A stretch of 64,000 nucleotides of DNA from Arthrobacter subterraneus (GCF_900099735.1 NZ_FNDT01000002.1:296337-360336); one strand, 5' to 3'; counted from the stretch's first letter, positions 22,986-31,081 are shown. Translations and numbers: made by a program. The notes: generated by a model not told the origin, from the letters alone.

Positions 22986-23899
22986 TCGAATACCAGATCC
23001 TCTCGGCGTGCACCGCGGAACCACTCGGAAGCGGCAAGCTTTGTCCGGCCCGCAGGCTGAACCTCAGTCAGCTGTACTGCATGCGACCCCGTCCCGACAA
23101 GCACCGCTCCGTCCCGTTCGGAGGCGGCGCCCGGGGGCAGGTCGCGAACGTCCGGCCGCAGCAGCACCGGCCATACCTTGAATCGCTGACCTCCCCAGAG
23201 GGTCCAGGCTCCGGGCTCGGGTGTTACTCCATTGATCCGGCGCTTGATGGCGAGTGCCGGACGGTCCCACCGGATGCGGCCGTCGGCGCTCGAGAGCTTC
23301 GGCGCAAGCGACACCTCGCCGTGTTGCGGTACAGGAACACCACGGCCCTGGTCCACGGCTGAGAGCGTCTGGGCAAGGAGCACTGCGCCGCTTTCAGACA
23401 GCCGTTGAAGCAGTACACCGCTGGTGTCTTCGGCACGGACCTGCTCCGTCAGCGTGCCGAAGACCGGGCCGGTGTCCAGGCCTTCTTCGAGGAGGAAAGT
23501 CGATGCCCCCGTGATGTCGTCCCCGTTGATCAGGGCGTGCTGCACCGGTGCCGCACCACGCCAGGCGGGGAGCAGTGAAAAGTGCAGGTTGATCCAACCA
23601 TGCCGCGGCAGTTGGAGTGCGGACGGCGGAACCAGGCCCCCGTACGCGACGATTGCGGCAGCATCAAGGTCCAGATCCGAGAGTCGCTTGATGACGGCCT
23701 GGTCAATCCGGTTGGCCTTGATGATTTCCAGGCCCGCCTCCGCGGCCGCCTCCGCGACCGGGCTCGGCGTCAGGATTTTCTTCCGTCCGACCGGGGCGTC
23801 TTCACGGGTCAGGACCGCAACCACCTCGTGCCCGGCCCTGCGGACCTCACGCATCGATGGGAGGGCAACCGCGGGTGTTCCGGCGAACAGTATTCTCAT
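22982..23899 (-). CDS. fmt: Methionyl-tRNA formyltransferase
   Basis: Fmt formylates initiator Met-tRNA with 10-formyl-THF. The protein is 305 residues. The formyl-transfer core shows NLHFSLLPAWRGAAPVQHAL (Asn/His catalytic region) and DDITGAST with the conserved Asp; the N-terminus MRILFAGTPAVALPSM is typical. It overlaps def and rsmB by 4 bp on each side, so the formylation/deformylation pair is translationally coupled. Confidence 0.97.
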   Translation of the reverse strand: MRILFAGTPAVALPSMREVRRAGHEVVAVLTREDAPVGRKKILTPSPVAEAAAEAGLEIIKANRIDQAVIKRLSDLDLDAAAIVAYGGLVPPSALQLPRHGWINLHFSLLPAWRGAAPVQHALINGDDITGASTFLLEEGLDTGPVFGTLTEQVRAEDTSGVLLQRLSESGAVLLAQTLSAVDQGRGVPVPQHGEVSLAPKLSSADGRIRWDRPALAIKRRINGVTPEPGAWTLWGGQRFKVWPVLLRPDVRDLPPGAASERDGAVLVGTGSHAVQLTEVQPAGRTKLAASEWFRGARREDLVFE

Positions 23900-24483
23900 G
23901 CGCCGGTCTCCTTCCGTCCGGCCTGGAAAGTGCCCTTGCCGAACGCTGACGCCACGGTGGCCGAGCGTTTGGTCAGGGTACCGGTGGTCACCTCGTTGTA
24001 CTGCGAATGCCGGATAGTGCGCATAGCCGCCCGACGGTCCTCGCCCTGGAGCCGGTCAATGTAGAGACGCCCATCCAGATGGTCCGTCTCGTGCAGAAAG
24101 CAGCGCGCAAGCATGCCGTCAGCCTCCAGTTCCACGGGGCGTCCGGTGACATCCAGCCCCCTCAACTGCACCCGTGCTGCCCGTGGAAGGGCGAACCCGA
24201 TTCCGGGGACAGAGAGGCAACCCTCCTGATCATCAGCCTGGAGGCCTGACGAAGAAAGGATCTCCGGATTGACTACGTGGCCTTCCTCTCCATCAATGGC
24301 GTACGTGAAGACCCGCAGGCCGACTCCCACCTGCGGAGCGGCAAGGCCTGCTCCATGAACGCTGTGCATGGTCTCGCTCATGCTTTGAACCAGCCTGGCC
24401 AGCTCAGGGCCGAAGTCGGTCACCTGCGCTGCGGGCGTCCGCAGCACCGGGTCCCCGATCATCCTGATACTCAGAACCGCCAT
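23896..24483 (-). CDS. def: Peptide deformylase
   Basis: This metalloenzyme removes N-formyl groups from nascent proteins. It has 195 residues from the ATG at 24483. All three motifs are present: GAGLAAPQVG (about 44-53), EGCLSVPG with the metal Cys89, and HETDHLDG with His131/His135 and catalytic Glu132. The usual start MAVLSIRMIGDPVLRT is chosen; upstream ATG 24495 and GTG 24501 would add 4-6 residues. It leads the def-fmt-rsmB-rpe cluster, the common order. Confidence 0.96.
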   Translation of the reverse strand: MAVLSIRMIGDPVLRTPAAQVTDFGPELARLVQSMSETMHSVHGAGLAAPQVGVGLRVFTYAIDGEEGHVVNPEILSSSGLQADDQEGCLSVPGIGFALPRAARVQLRGLDVTGRPVELEADGMLARCFLHETDHLDGRLYIDRLQGEDRRAAMRTIRHSQYNEVTTGTLTKRSATVASAFGKGTFQAGRKETGA

Positions 24484-24604
24484 TCGGTTATGCATCCTCA
24501 CGTTGATTGGAAAAATACTTCGGAACCGAAGCCGGTCGCTGCAGCCTGCCGGCCGGGATTCCCTTCCGAAAATGCCTGATCAATTCTAGGGCAGGCACAG
24601 TCGC

Positions 24605-25594
24605 TCAGCTCCCCGTTGACGATACCGGGAGGCCTATCTCCCCGACCTGGTCGGCAGCCCCGCTCCCGGATGCGGAGGCTTGGTCACTGGATGGGGAGGT
24701 TACGCTGCCGGGGGAACCTGCCGGCGCCGCTGGGACACCCACCGCCGCCGTGCGGGGCGGTGGTGGTACGGGCAGCAGCGGGCGGCCCGCGACCGCAGCG
24801 TTGCTGCCCGCCTCCCAGGCACGTCTCAGCGCGCAAAACTTGAACCAGTGCTCTCTGAGAACCTCCGGATTTGCCCGGTGCGCGCGCACTTCGGTCTGCC
24901 CGACCGCAACTGCGAGCAGGATGGGATCACTGCCGTACTTCCAGGGTTCCCAGCTTCCGGTGTGCGGGTCCACGAGCGACTCCTGCGCCTTCATCCCGGC
25001 AACCAACTGCATGACGACCTTTTCATCCAGCGGCTTGACCATTCCATCCCGGTCTGTTGCCCGGGTCTTGAAATCGATGATGCACAGGCGCCCCCCGATG
25101 GTGGCCACGAGGTCAAGAGTTCCGGCATAGCCCAGCTCCGAATTCCAGACGGTGATCTCGGGAGCGATCGGCTTCACCTGGTAGAGGTCCCACCACTCAT
25201 CGAAGCGGGCAGCGAAGGCACCCTCCCCGTGCTGGGTCAGCTCGGTGCGGGCGTCCTCCAACCGATCAGGGCGGCCGAGCGCGCGCAGCGCCACCTGCTC
25301 GCAGTAGGAGTGGACCCTGGTGCCCCGCTGGGCGGCGTCATCACGGTAGCGTTCAGCAGCCTTCGACGCGTCCTGGATGACAGCACGCATTTCTCCCGCA
25401 TTGCCCAGCGATGCGGCAAGGCGCGGATCTTGGGCAAGCGCACTGGCCGCCATATACCCGAACCAGCCGCCGAGCGAGGAACTCTGGGCCTGCGCGATGA
25501 CCGTGGTGATGGATGGCACCTGGGGCGGCTCCGCAACGGATCTTGAGTACATGCGCCCACGCTCGGTGGCGTGTGCGAGGAGCGGTTCGGTCAT
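24605..25594 (-). CDS. PD-(D/E)XK nuclease family protein (RecB/Cas4-like fold) with disordered tail
   Basis: This 329-residue protein has the RecB-type nuclease motif series in order: His95 (RGTRVHSYCE), Glu146 (PEITVWN), Asp161 (GTLDLVA), Asp174-x-Lys176 (IIDFKTR) and Gln196 (VMQLVAG). The residues needed for metal-dependent DNA cleavage all seem intact. No CxnC iron-sulfur cluster of Cas4 is evident and no CRISPR, helicase or phage gene is near. Residues about 268-329 are Pro/Ala/Gly/Ser-rich and probably disordered. The gene stands alone between def and a tRNA cluster. ATG 25594 is favoured by a weak -10-like CACACT 6 nt upstream. Its substrate is unknown. Confidence 0.75.
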   Translation of the reverse strand: MTEPLLAHATERGRMYSRSVAEPPQVPSITTVIAQAQSSSLGGWFGYMAASALAQDPRLAASLGNAGEMRAVIQDASKAAERYRDDAAQRGTRVHSYCEQVALRALGRPDRLEDARTELTQHGEGAFAARFDEWWDLYQVKPIAPEITVWNSELGYAGTLDLVATIGGRLCIIDFKTRATDRDGMVKPLDEKVVMQLVAGMKAQESLVDPHTGSWEPWKYGSDPILLAVAVGQTEVRAHRANPEVLREHWFKFCALRRAWEAGSNAAVAGRPLLPVPPPPRTAAVGVPAAPAGSPGSVTSPSSDQASASGSGAADQVGEIGLPVSSTGS

Positions 25595-25703
25595 GTCTCC
25601 AGTGTGTCATCCCGGCCTGACACTTCTGCGTTGAGGCACAGGCCACGGGCCTTTTACCCGATTAAGAGGGCAAACCGGACAAGGCGCCCCGCGTTGTCTC
25701 CAA

Positions 25704-25733
25704 TTGGACGAACGGGGGTTCCTCGGATATTGT
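25704..25733 (+). promoter_or_regulatory. Candidate tRNA-cluster promoter
   Basis: TTGGAC (25704-25709) and TATTGT (25728-25733) are separated by 18 bp and lie about 65 bp before the first tRNA-Gly. The sequence here is AT-richer than its surroundings. It is the best sigma-70-like pair in the 203-bp gap 25595-25797; nothing else is evident in that gap. Confidence 0.35.
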
Positions 25734-25797
25734 TTTTACTCGTTGGAAAGACGCCGATGGTTCCGGGAAAACCCGGACACACTCGGCGATTTTCTCT

Positions 25798-25871
25798 GCG
25801 GACGTAGCTCAGCTGGCTAGAGCACCACCTTGCCAAGGTGGATGTCGCGGGTTCGAATCCCGTCGTCCGCT
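25798..25871 (+). tRNA. tRNA-Gly (GCC), copy 1
   Basis: A full cloverleaf is present: acceptor GCGGACG/CGTCCGC, anticodon stem CCACC/GGTGG with loop TTGCCAA (anticodon GCC), T arm GCGGG/CCCGT with TTCGAAT, discriminator T. CCA is not encoded. The 74-nt sequence recurs identically at 26126-26199. Confidence 0.97.
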
Positions 25872-25927
25872 CGCAAGTCACTGTATTCGCCGGTGTTACA
25901 GCCGGTGACCCCGCTTCGGTGGGTCAT

Positions 25928-25998
25928 GGTGGGGTGGCCGAGAGGCGAGGCAGCGGCCTGCAAAGCCGTATACGCGGGTTCGAATCCCGTCCCCACCT
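25928..25998 (+). tRNA. tRNA-Cys (GCA)
   Basis: Acceptor GGTGGGG/CCCCACC, anticodon loop CTGCAAA (anticodon GCA), T arm GCGGG/CCCGT with TTCGAAT, discriminator T. The 3' CCA is encoded at 25999-26001, unlike in the Gly and Val genes beside it. Confidence 0.97.
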
Positions 25999-26022
25999 CC
26001 ATACGGTGAATGTGCAAGACTT

Positions 26023-26094
26023 GGGCGATTGGCGCAGCGGTAGCGCGCTTCCCTGACACGGAAGAGGTCACTGGTTCGATCCCAGTATCGCCCA
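26023..26094 (+). tRNA. tRNA-Val (GAC)
   Basis: Acceptor GGGCGAT/ATCGCCC, anticodon stem CTTCC/GGAAG with loop CTGACAC (anticodon GAC), T arm ACTGG/CCAGT with TTCGATC, discriminator A. CCA is not encoded. Confidence 0.97.
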
Positions 26095-26099
26095 CGCAG

Positions 26100-26125
26100 G
26101 GCGCCTCCATGAGAGGCGCCTTTTT
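26100..26125 (+). terminator. Intrinsic terminator-like hairpin between tRNA-Val and tRNA-Gly
   Basis: GGCGCCTC and GAGGCGCC form an 8-bp stem with a 5-nt loop, followed by five T residues (26121-26125). It looks like a classical intrinsic terminator, yet its T-run abuts the first base of the next tRNA-Gly at 26126. Confidence 0.75.
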
Positions 26126-26199
26126 GCGGACGTAGCTCAGCTGGCTAGAGCACCACCTTGCCAAGGTGGATGTCGCGGGTTCGAATCCCGTCGTCCGCT
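26126..26199 (+). tRNA. tRNA-Gly (GCC), copy 2
   Basis: This is base-for-base identical to the 74-nt copy at 25798-25871 (anticodon GCC, no encoded CCA). It begins immediately after the T-run of the hairpin at 26100-26125, leaving no room for its own promoter downstream of that hairpin. Expression must come by read-through or from a promoter overlapping tRNA-Val. Confidence 0.97.
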
Positions 26200-26213
26200 C
26201 TCAAGACCTGGAC

Positions 26214-26245
26214 AAAGAGGCTTCATCTCCGGATGGGGCCTCTTT
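26214..26245 (+). terminator. Terminator after the tRNA cluster
   Basis: AAAGAGGC (26214-26221) pairs with GCCTCTTT (26238-26245). The symmetric A/T ends give a short T-run on both strands, so it can serve both the tRNA cluster and the converging SMR gene. Confidence 0.65.
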
Positions 26246-26275
26246 CCTGATCCGGAGCTATCGGGGCGGAAGCGG

Positions 26276-26590
26276 CTAGTGCAGAACCTTCAACCCGATG
26301 ACACAGCCGACGATCCCCAGAACGAGCAGGACCTTCAGCAGCGACGCGGCCTCCCCATCGAAGACCATTGCGTAGGAAACGGTCAGCGCTGCCCCGATTC
26401 CAACCCAGACGGCATACGAAGTGCCGGTCGGCAGGGAGCGCATTGCCCACGCGAGGCCGGCCATGCTGAGCACCAGCCCGACAGCGAAGACAACCGTTGG
26501 TCCCAGCCTGGTGAAACCATCCGATTTACCGAGCGCGGTGGCCCACACGGCCTCGAGGACGCCCGAGACGACCAGCACTACCCATGCCAT
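26276..26590 (-). CDS. Small multidrug resistance family exporter, Gdx (SugE) type
   Basis: This is a 104-residue, four-helix dual-topology transporter subunit. The essential Glu13 lies in GVLEAVWA. The segments GFTRLGPT and LAWAMRSLPTGTSYAVWVGIGA match the Gdx/SugE branch (guanidinium/H+ antiport) better than the EmrE branch. It starts 2 bp after the zapE stop, so it is coupled to zapE and there is no room for a guanidine riboswitch directly in front of it. It is a single-gene SMR with no partner subunit. Substrate assignment is inference from motifs. Confidence 0.85.
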   Translation of the reverse strand: MAWVVLVVSGVLEAVWATALGKSDGFTRLGPTVVFAVGLVLSMAGLAWAMRSLPTGTSYAVWVGIGAALTVSYAMVFDGEAASLLKVLLVLGIVGCVIGLKVLH

Positions 26591-26592
26591 GA

Positions 26593-27633
26593 TCAGTCCG
26601 TTCCTCCGGCATCCCCGCCTTGACGTGCCAGCGCAGTCAGACGCGACACCGCACGGTAGTACTTCTTCATGTATCCGCCGGACATCATTTCCTGGGTGAA
26701 GAGTTCACTCAGCGGAGCTCCGCTCGCGAGGATCGGAACGTCCCGGTCATAGAGCCGGTCGGCGAGTACAACGAAACGCAGGGCAACCGCCTGCTCCGTG
26801 ATCGTCTGGACCTCGTGCCAGGCAACAGCATCGACGCCGTCGATCAGCTGCCGGTAGCGGCTGGGATGGACACCCGCGAGGTGCTTGATGAGATCCCCGA
26901 AATCGTCCTCGGCAACAGTCACCTCGTCCGGGAAGTGCCGTGCGCGGCGGCGCACCTGCTGTTCGGTCAGCGGCGGAGGAGCTTCCGGCAATCCCCGGTG
27001 CCGGTAATCCTCCCCGTCAATGCGAAGGACGTCGAACTGGTCAGACAGGACCTGAATTTCCCGCTGGAAATCGACGGCGGCAAATCTGCCCTCTCCGAGG
27101 GACCCTGGAAGGGTGTTGGAGGTGGCGGCAAGTTTGACCCCGGCGTCTGCCAGTTCCCGCATCAAACGGGACATCAGCACAGTGTCGCCCGGATCGTCCA
27201 GTTCAAATTCGTCAATACAGACCAATTGGTAGGTGCTGAGAGCGTCCACCGTTTTCCTGAAGGAGAGCGCACCCACGAGGTTGGTGTACTCCACGAAAGT
27301 CCCGAAGGCTTTCCTGCCTTCGGTCGCATGCCAGAGCGACGCGAGCAGGTGGGTCTTTCCTACACCGAACCCGCCGTCGAGGTAGATACCTGCACGGCTC
27401 TCCTCACGCTTTGCCCCGAAAAACTTCCTCAGCCCGCTGGGTTTGGGCATATTGACCGCCGAGGCGAAGGAACGAAGTGCCTTGACCGCCGCGGATTGCG
27501 AGGGCTGCTGGGGGTCCGGCCGGTAGGAATCAAAGGAGACAGCCCCGAAGCGCTGGGAGGGGAAGAATCCGTCCAGCAGGTCGTCCACGGAAACCTGCGG
27601 CGATCGCTGGGTCAGATGCTCAATGGTGGCCAC
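26593..27633 (-). CDS. zapE: AFG1/ZapE-family ATPase
   Basis: This 346-residue P-loop ATPase has Walker A GGFGVGKTH (about 87-95) and Walker B LVCIDEFELDD with Asp141/Glu142, followed by a sensor AATSNTLP. E. coli ZapE associates with the FtsZ ring; the actinobacterial role is less clear. The GTG start gives VATIEHLTQR. It is divergent from the sulfurtransferase gene across a 192-bp gap in which I see no clear structure. The Gdx-like exporter follows after 2 bp. Confidence 0.9.
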   Translation of the reverse strand: MATIEHLTQRSPQVSVDDLLDGFFPSQRFGAVSFDSYRPDPQQPSQSAAVKALRSFASAVNMPKPSGLRKFFGAKREESRAGIYLDGGFGVGKTHLLASLWHATEGRKAFGTFVEYTNLVGALSFRKTVDALSTYQLVCIDEFELDDPGDTVLMSRLMRELADAGVKLAATSNTLPGSLGEGRFAAVDFQREIQVLSDQFDVLRIDGEDYRHRGLPEAPPPLTEQQVRRRARHFPDEVTVAEDDFGDLIKHLAGVHPSRYRQLIDGVDAVAWHEVQTITEQAVALRFVVLADRLYDRDVPILASGAPLSELFTQEMMSGGYMKKYYRAVSRLTALARQGGDAGGTD

Positions 27634-27825
27634 GGATAGGTGCGTCTTTCGTCGGCGAGTGGATGAAGCAGGCCGTCAGGAGCCGTGCTAGCCAAGGATA
27701 CGCCAGCGGCACTGCCCGCAGACGAATCATCAATGTGGCGTCCCGTGACCTTGCGGAAGCAATCGGCATAACCCGTGGTTACGCTAGGTGGGAAAGCAAT
27801 TGTCGATGCAGGAAGGCTCCAACGC

Positions 27826-28737
27826 ATGAGTGTTGCAACTGATTCCAACGAGAAGTTCGCCCGGTACGCACATCCGGAACGGCTCGTCTCCACCCAGTGG
27901 CTCGCGGACAACGCCGGTACTGAGGGGCTGGTGGTTGTCGAGTCGGATGAGGACGTCCTCCTCTACGAAACCGGTCATATCGAGGGCGCCGTCAAGATTG
28001 ACTGGCATACGGACCTTAATGATGAGGTCACCCGCGACTACGTCGACGGCGAGGGCTTCGCCCGGCTCATGTCGGCCAAGGGAATCTCCCGCGACAGCAC
28101 CGTGGTGATCTACGGCGACAAGTCCAACTGGTGGGCCGCTTACGCCCTGTGGGTGTTCACCCTCTTTGGGCACGAGGACGTACGCCTGCTCGACGGCGGA
28201 CGCGACAAGTGGATCGCCGAGGGCCGCCCTCTCACCACGGACGTCCCCCAGCCCCAGCCGACGGACTACCCGGTGGTCAAGCGCAACGATGCCCCTATCC
28301 GCGCATATCTCAGCGACGTCCTGGACCATTTCGGCAACCCGCTGATCGACGTCCGCTCCCCCGAGGAGTACACCGGTGCCCGCACCCACATGCCCGCATA
28401 CCCGGAGGAAGGCGCGCTCCGCGGCGGCCATATCCCGTCGGCGGTTTCCGTGCCGTGGGCGCGCGCTGCGGCCGAGGACGGCACTTTCCGGACCCGCGAG
28501 GAACTCGACGCGATCTACCGGGGAGAAGCAGGCCTGGCTGAGGGTGACGACGTCGTCGCATACTGCCGTATCGGCGAACGTTCCAGCCACACCTGGTTTG
28601 TGCTCCAGCACCTGCTGGGCTTCCAGAATGTGCGCAACTACGACGGCTCATGGACGGAATGGGGCAACGTGGTCCGCGTGCCTATCGTGAAGGGCGCCGA
28701 GCCGGGTGCCGCACCGGTCCCCGCGGGGCAGCGATAA
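27826..28737 (+). CDS. sseA: Thiosulfate/3-mercaptopyruvate sulfurtransferase (tandem rhodanese)
   Basis: This 303-residue protein has two rhodanese domains. The C-terminal domain carries the active loop CRIGERSS with Cys247; the N-terminal one has Asp in place of Cys (YGDKSNWWA) and is structural. ATG 27826 with GGAAGG upstream gives [21 protein letters not shown] SufE-like gene follows 47 bp downstream, as in mycobacteria (sseA beside a SufE homologue), suggesting that persulfide made here is handed to SufE. In-frame upstream starts lack a Shine-Dalgarno. Confidence 0.92.
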   Translation: MSVATDSNEKFARYAHPERLVSTQWLADNAGTEGLVVVESDEDVLLYETGHIEGAVKIDWHTDLNDEVTRDYVDGEGFARLMSAKGISRDSTVVIYGDKSNWWAAYALWVFTLFGHEDVRLLDGGRDKWIAEGRPLTTDVPQPQPTDYPVVKRNDAPIRAYLSDVLDHFGNPLIDVRSPEEYTGARTHMPAYPEEGALRGGHIPSAVSVPWARAAAEDGTFRTREELDAIYRGEAGLAEGDDVVAYCRIGERSSHTWFVLQHLLGFQNVRNYDGSWTEWGNVVRVPIVKGAEPGAAPVPAGQR

Positions 28738-28761
28738 CTGACCCGACGTAAAATGAAAGTC

Positions 28762-28783
28762 GCCCCGGGCATCCGCCCGGGGC
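28762..28783 (+). promoter_or_regulatory. GC hairpin immediately before the sufE start
   Basis: GCCCCGGGC and GCCCGGGGC form a perfect 9-bp stem with an ATCC loop, ending 1 bp before ATG 28785. It follows a TAAAAT box (28749-28754). It has no T-run. It may weaken sufE translation or mark the 3' end of sseA. Confidence 0.45.
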
Positions 28784-28784
28784 A

Positions 28785-29246
28785 ATGGTGAGGATGGCAG
28801 TGGAGACAACCGAATTACCCCAACAGCTCGCCGAGATCGTGGACGATTTCCAGGCGCTGTCCGAGCCGGACCGCCTGCAGCTCCTGCTTGAGTTCTCGCG
28901 CGGGCTCCCGCCGCTGCCCGACCGGCTCCTGGACCATCCGGAGCTTCTCGAGCAGGTTGTGGAATGCCAGAGTCCGCTGTTCCTCACCCTGGACATCGCC
29001 GATGACACCGAGAGGTCAGTCTCCCTGTTCTTCTCGGCGCCCCCGGAGGCGCCCACCACCCGCGGGTTCGCCGGGGTACTGCAGGAGGGTCTGGATGGCC
29101 TGCCCGCAGCGCAGATTCTCGCAGTGCCCGACGACGTCCCCGAGCGGCTCGGTCTCACCCGCGCCATCACCCCGCTGCGCATGCGCGGAATGGCCGCCAT
29201 GCTGGGACGGATCAAGCGCAAGATCCGGGAATCAGGGGCCGCTTAG
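28785..29246 (+). CDS. sufE: SufE-like sulfur acceptor protein
   Basis: This 153-residue SufE-fold protein keeps the acceptor cysteine (Cys61 in VVECQSPLF). SufE normally takes persulfide from the desulfurase SufS; here the neighbour is a rhodanese, so it may accept sulfur from that enzyme. The start is uncertain: ATG 28785 (used here) or ATG 28794; neither has a well-spaced Shine-Dalgarno, and a strong hairpin sits just upstream. Its last 15 bp overlap the convergent hydrolase gene. Confidence 0.88.
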   Translation: MVRMAVETTELPQQLAEIVDDFQALSEPDRLQLLLEFSRGLPPLPDRLLDHPELLEQVVECQSPLFLTLDIADDTERSVSLFFSAPPEAPTTRGFAGVLQEGLDGLPAAQILAVPDDVPERLGLTRAITPLRMRGMAAMLGRIKRKIRESGAA

Positions 29247-30473
29247 CGTCCGCTTCGGCTCAGTACGGTCGAAAACCTGGTTCCGCAGCCAGTCCGCGGT
29301 CACCGAGTGCCAGCGGTCAGGGTCCACGTTCCATTCCTTCGTGTGCCGTGCGCGGTGGAACCGTTCGAAAGTGACAAACGCCGGATTGCGTTCAGCGAGC
29401 TCAGCGGAGGGTCCCACCGGGACAAATTCGTCGTCCTCGCTGTGAAGGATGAGGGTGGGAACCGTCACCTGGTCGGCCCGGGATACCCAGTCCATGCTCT
29501 TCAGGTCCACCGGCGTCGACAGTCCTGTCACCACACGCCCGAACCGGTTTGAGATGAGCCACTGACCCAGCCTTCCGGCCGGTGCGGGGATGCGGTTCAA
29601 CTCGGCCTGGTGGGTGAGGACGTCCATCCAGTCGATCACCGGACCATCAAGCACCAGAGCGCGGATACGGCTGCGGTACCGGGAGATGTCGGCCGCCTGC
29701 AGGCAGATGGCGCCCCCCATGGACCAGCCGAACAGCACCACGTCCTGCGCTCCGTGGCTGAACGCATACTCCATGGCCGCTTCGATGTCGCGCCACTCGG
29801 TCATGCCCAACCCATACCTGCCGTCAGGGGCGAAGGGGGCCTCGCCGTCATTCCGGTAGGAGACCAGGAGACTCGTCATGCCGAGCTCGCGGGCTGTATG
29901 AACGGCGCGCAGACCTTCGGAACGCTGCACGCCCCTGCCGTGGACCATGATCGCCCACGTTGAAGCGGGGGTTTCCGCCCGCACCAGCCAGGCCGGGGCA
30001 ATGCCGCCGGCAATCGGAACGTCTACCGGCTCATCAGCAAAGCCGAGCGCAGAGGGAGCAGGATAGACGGCGCCGCTCCACCAGCCGCGGACCGCAGATC
30101 TGATATCCCCGGCGTACACCGCTTCCACCTCTCGCTGGACGGTTCCCTCCCGCGGCACGAAGGATTTTATTGCCCCGATGCGTGCGTGCCCGCGGCCCTC
30201 GTCGAAGTAGAGGCTGTAGGTGCCCTCCACCGTGGTGTCCTCATTGGCAGGAAGGATCACCTCCAGGCCTCCCAGCGCCTGCACCACAGCGAGAATCTGG
30301 AGATTCTCGTCGCGTTTGCGCGGCGTCACCACCTGCTTCGCAAAATGGGCAGCCAGGGCGGAGGTGGCGCCCGCAACGACGGAACTGACGGCGGCGCCGG
30401 CCCCGAGTCCGAGAACGGCCCAATGGAGCCAGGCTTGACGGTCGGCGGCGGCCGGAGGAGAGCTGAGAGGCAT
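29232..30473 (-). CDS. Membrane-anchored alpha/beta hydrolase
   Basis: This 413-residue protein has one N-terminal hydrophobic segment (about 16-42), a roughly 130-residue domain of unknown fold, then an alpha/beta hydrolase: oxyanion region MVHGRGVQRSEG, nucleophile Ser251 in GWSMGG, acid in HSEDDEFVP and a late His in ARHTKEW or DRWH. The specific substrate cannot be predicted. ATG 30473 is chosen; CAGAAT (30485-30480) lies 6 nt upstream and may be a leaderless -10 box. Its 3' end overlaps sufE antisense by 15 bp. Confidence 0.85.
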   Translation of the reverse strand: MPLSSPPAAADRQAWLHWAVLGLGAGAAVSSVVAGATSALAAHFAKQVVTPRKRDENLQILAVVQALGGLEVILPANEDTTVEGTYSLYFDEGRGHARIGAIKSFVPREGTVQREVEAVYAGDIRSAVRGWWSGAVYPAPSALGFADEPVDVPIAGGIAPAWLVRAETPASTWAIMVHGRGVQRSEGLRAVHTARELGMTSLLVSYRNDGEAPFAPDGRYGLGMTEWRDIEAAMEYAFSHGAQDVVLFGWSMGGAICLQAADISRYRSRIRALVLDGPVIDWMDVLTHQAELNRIPAPAGRLGQWLISNRFGRVVTGLSTPVDLKSMDWVSRADQVTVPTLILHSEDDEFVPVGPSAELAERNPAFVTFERFHRARHTKEWNVDPDRWHSVTADWLRNQVFDRTEPKRTLSGP

Positions 30474-30578
30474 AGCCCTATTCTGGCCCACCCGCGCAAC
30501 CGGCAGGCGCACGATCGGAGGTGTGGAGTGTCGCTCGGGCCCCTAGGTGCGGAGCGCGGCTGGGTCTAGTGTTGGCAC

Positions 30579-31067
30579 ATGGAGGAAACGATTGTTGTAC
30601 TCGCCGAGGTGCCCCTGACCGAAGCCGACGCCACCCACCTGTCCGCGCTCGTCGACGGCGGCGATGCCACCTACACCGTGGTGATCCCGGAGGACCGCCA
30701 CACCAACGTGCTTGGGGAGTTCCTCCACCACCTGAGCCTGCTCGAATTCGCCGAAGCATTCCAGGGGCTTTCCCACCGGCCGAGCGAGGAAGAAGTGCGG
30801 GTCTCGGCCGACTCTGCCCTGCGGAGTTCACTGGAGGCACTGTCCGCTGCCGGTCTCACCGCCGACGGTCTGACTGCCGCCGGCAACGCCGTCGACATGC
30901 TGGTCACTACGGTGCGGGAGCGCGGAGCGCGGCAGGCAGTGGTCATCACCAGGCCGCATGCGCTGGCCGATACCCTCCACCGCGACTGGGCCAACCGTGC
31001 GCAGGACAAGCTCGGGGTTCCCGTTCTGCACCTTTACTCAGGTTCGGGATTTATCGGCGACTCCTAG
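30579..31067 (+). CDS. Conserved hypothetical protein, alternating beta/alpha layout
   Basis: I do not recognise this 162-residue protein. It begins with a hydrophobic strand (TIVVLAEVPL), has a second (TYTVVIPED), an acidic helical middle with many Ala/Ser/Glu residues, then QAVVITRPHALADTL and GVPVLHLYSG, a pattern like a small Rossmann or USP-type fold. There are no cysteines, no signal peptide and no membrane segment. A TAGTGT box at 30567-30572 ends 6 nt before the ATG and there is no Shine-Dalgarno, so the message is probably leaderless. msrB follows 14 bp downstream, making a likely two-gene unit. Confidence 0.75.
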   Translation: MEETIVVLAEVPLTEADATHLSALVDGGDATYTVVIPEDRHTNVLGEFLHHLSLLEFAEAFQGLSHRPSEEEVRVSADSALRSSLEALSAAGLTADGLTAAGNAVDMLVTTVRERGARQAVVITRPHALADTLHRDWANRAQDKLGVPVLHLYSGSGFIGDS

Positions 31068-31081
31068 GCGTTGAAGCAACC

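Noticed and set aside
24605..26199. Integrated element at the tRNA cluster (nuclease gene beside tRNAs)
   Set aside because: There is no integrase, no direct repeat of a tRNA 3' end beyond the full tRNA-Gly duplicate, and no composition shift. The tRNA duplicate carries no attached cargo.
26591..26592. Guanidine riboswitch before the Gdx-like gene
   Set aside because: The gap to zapE is only 2 bp.
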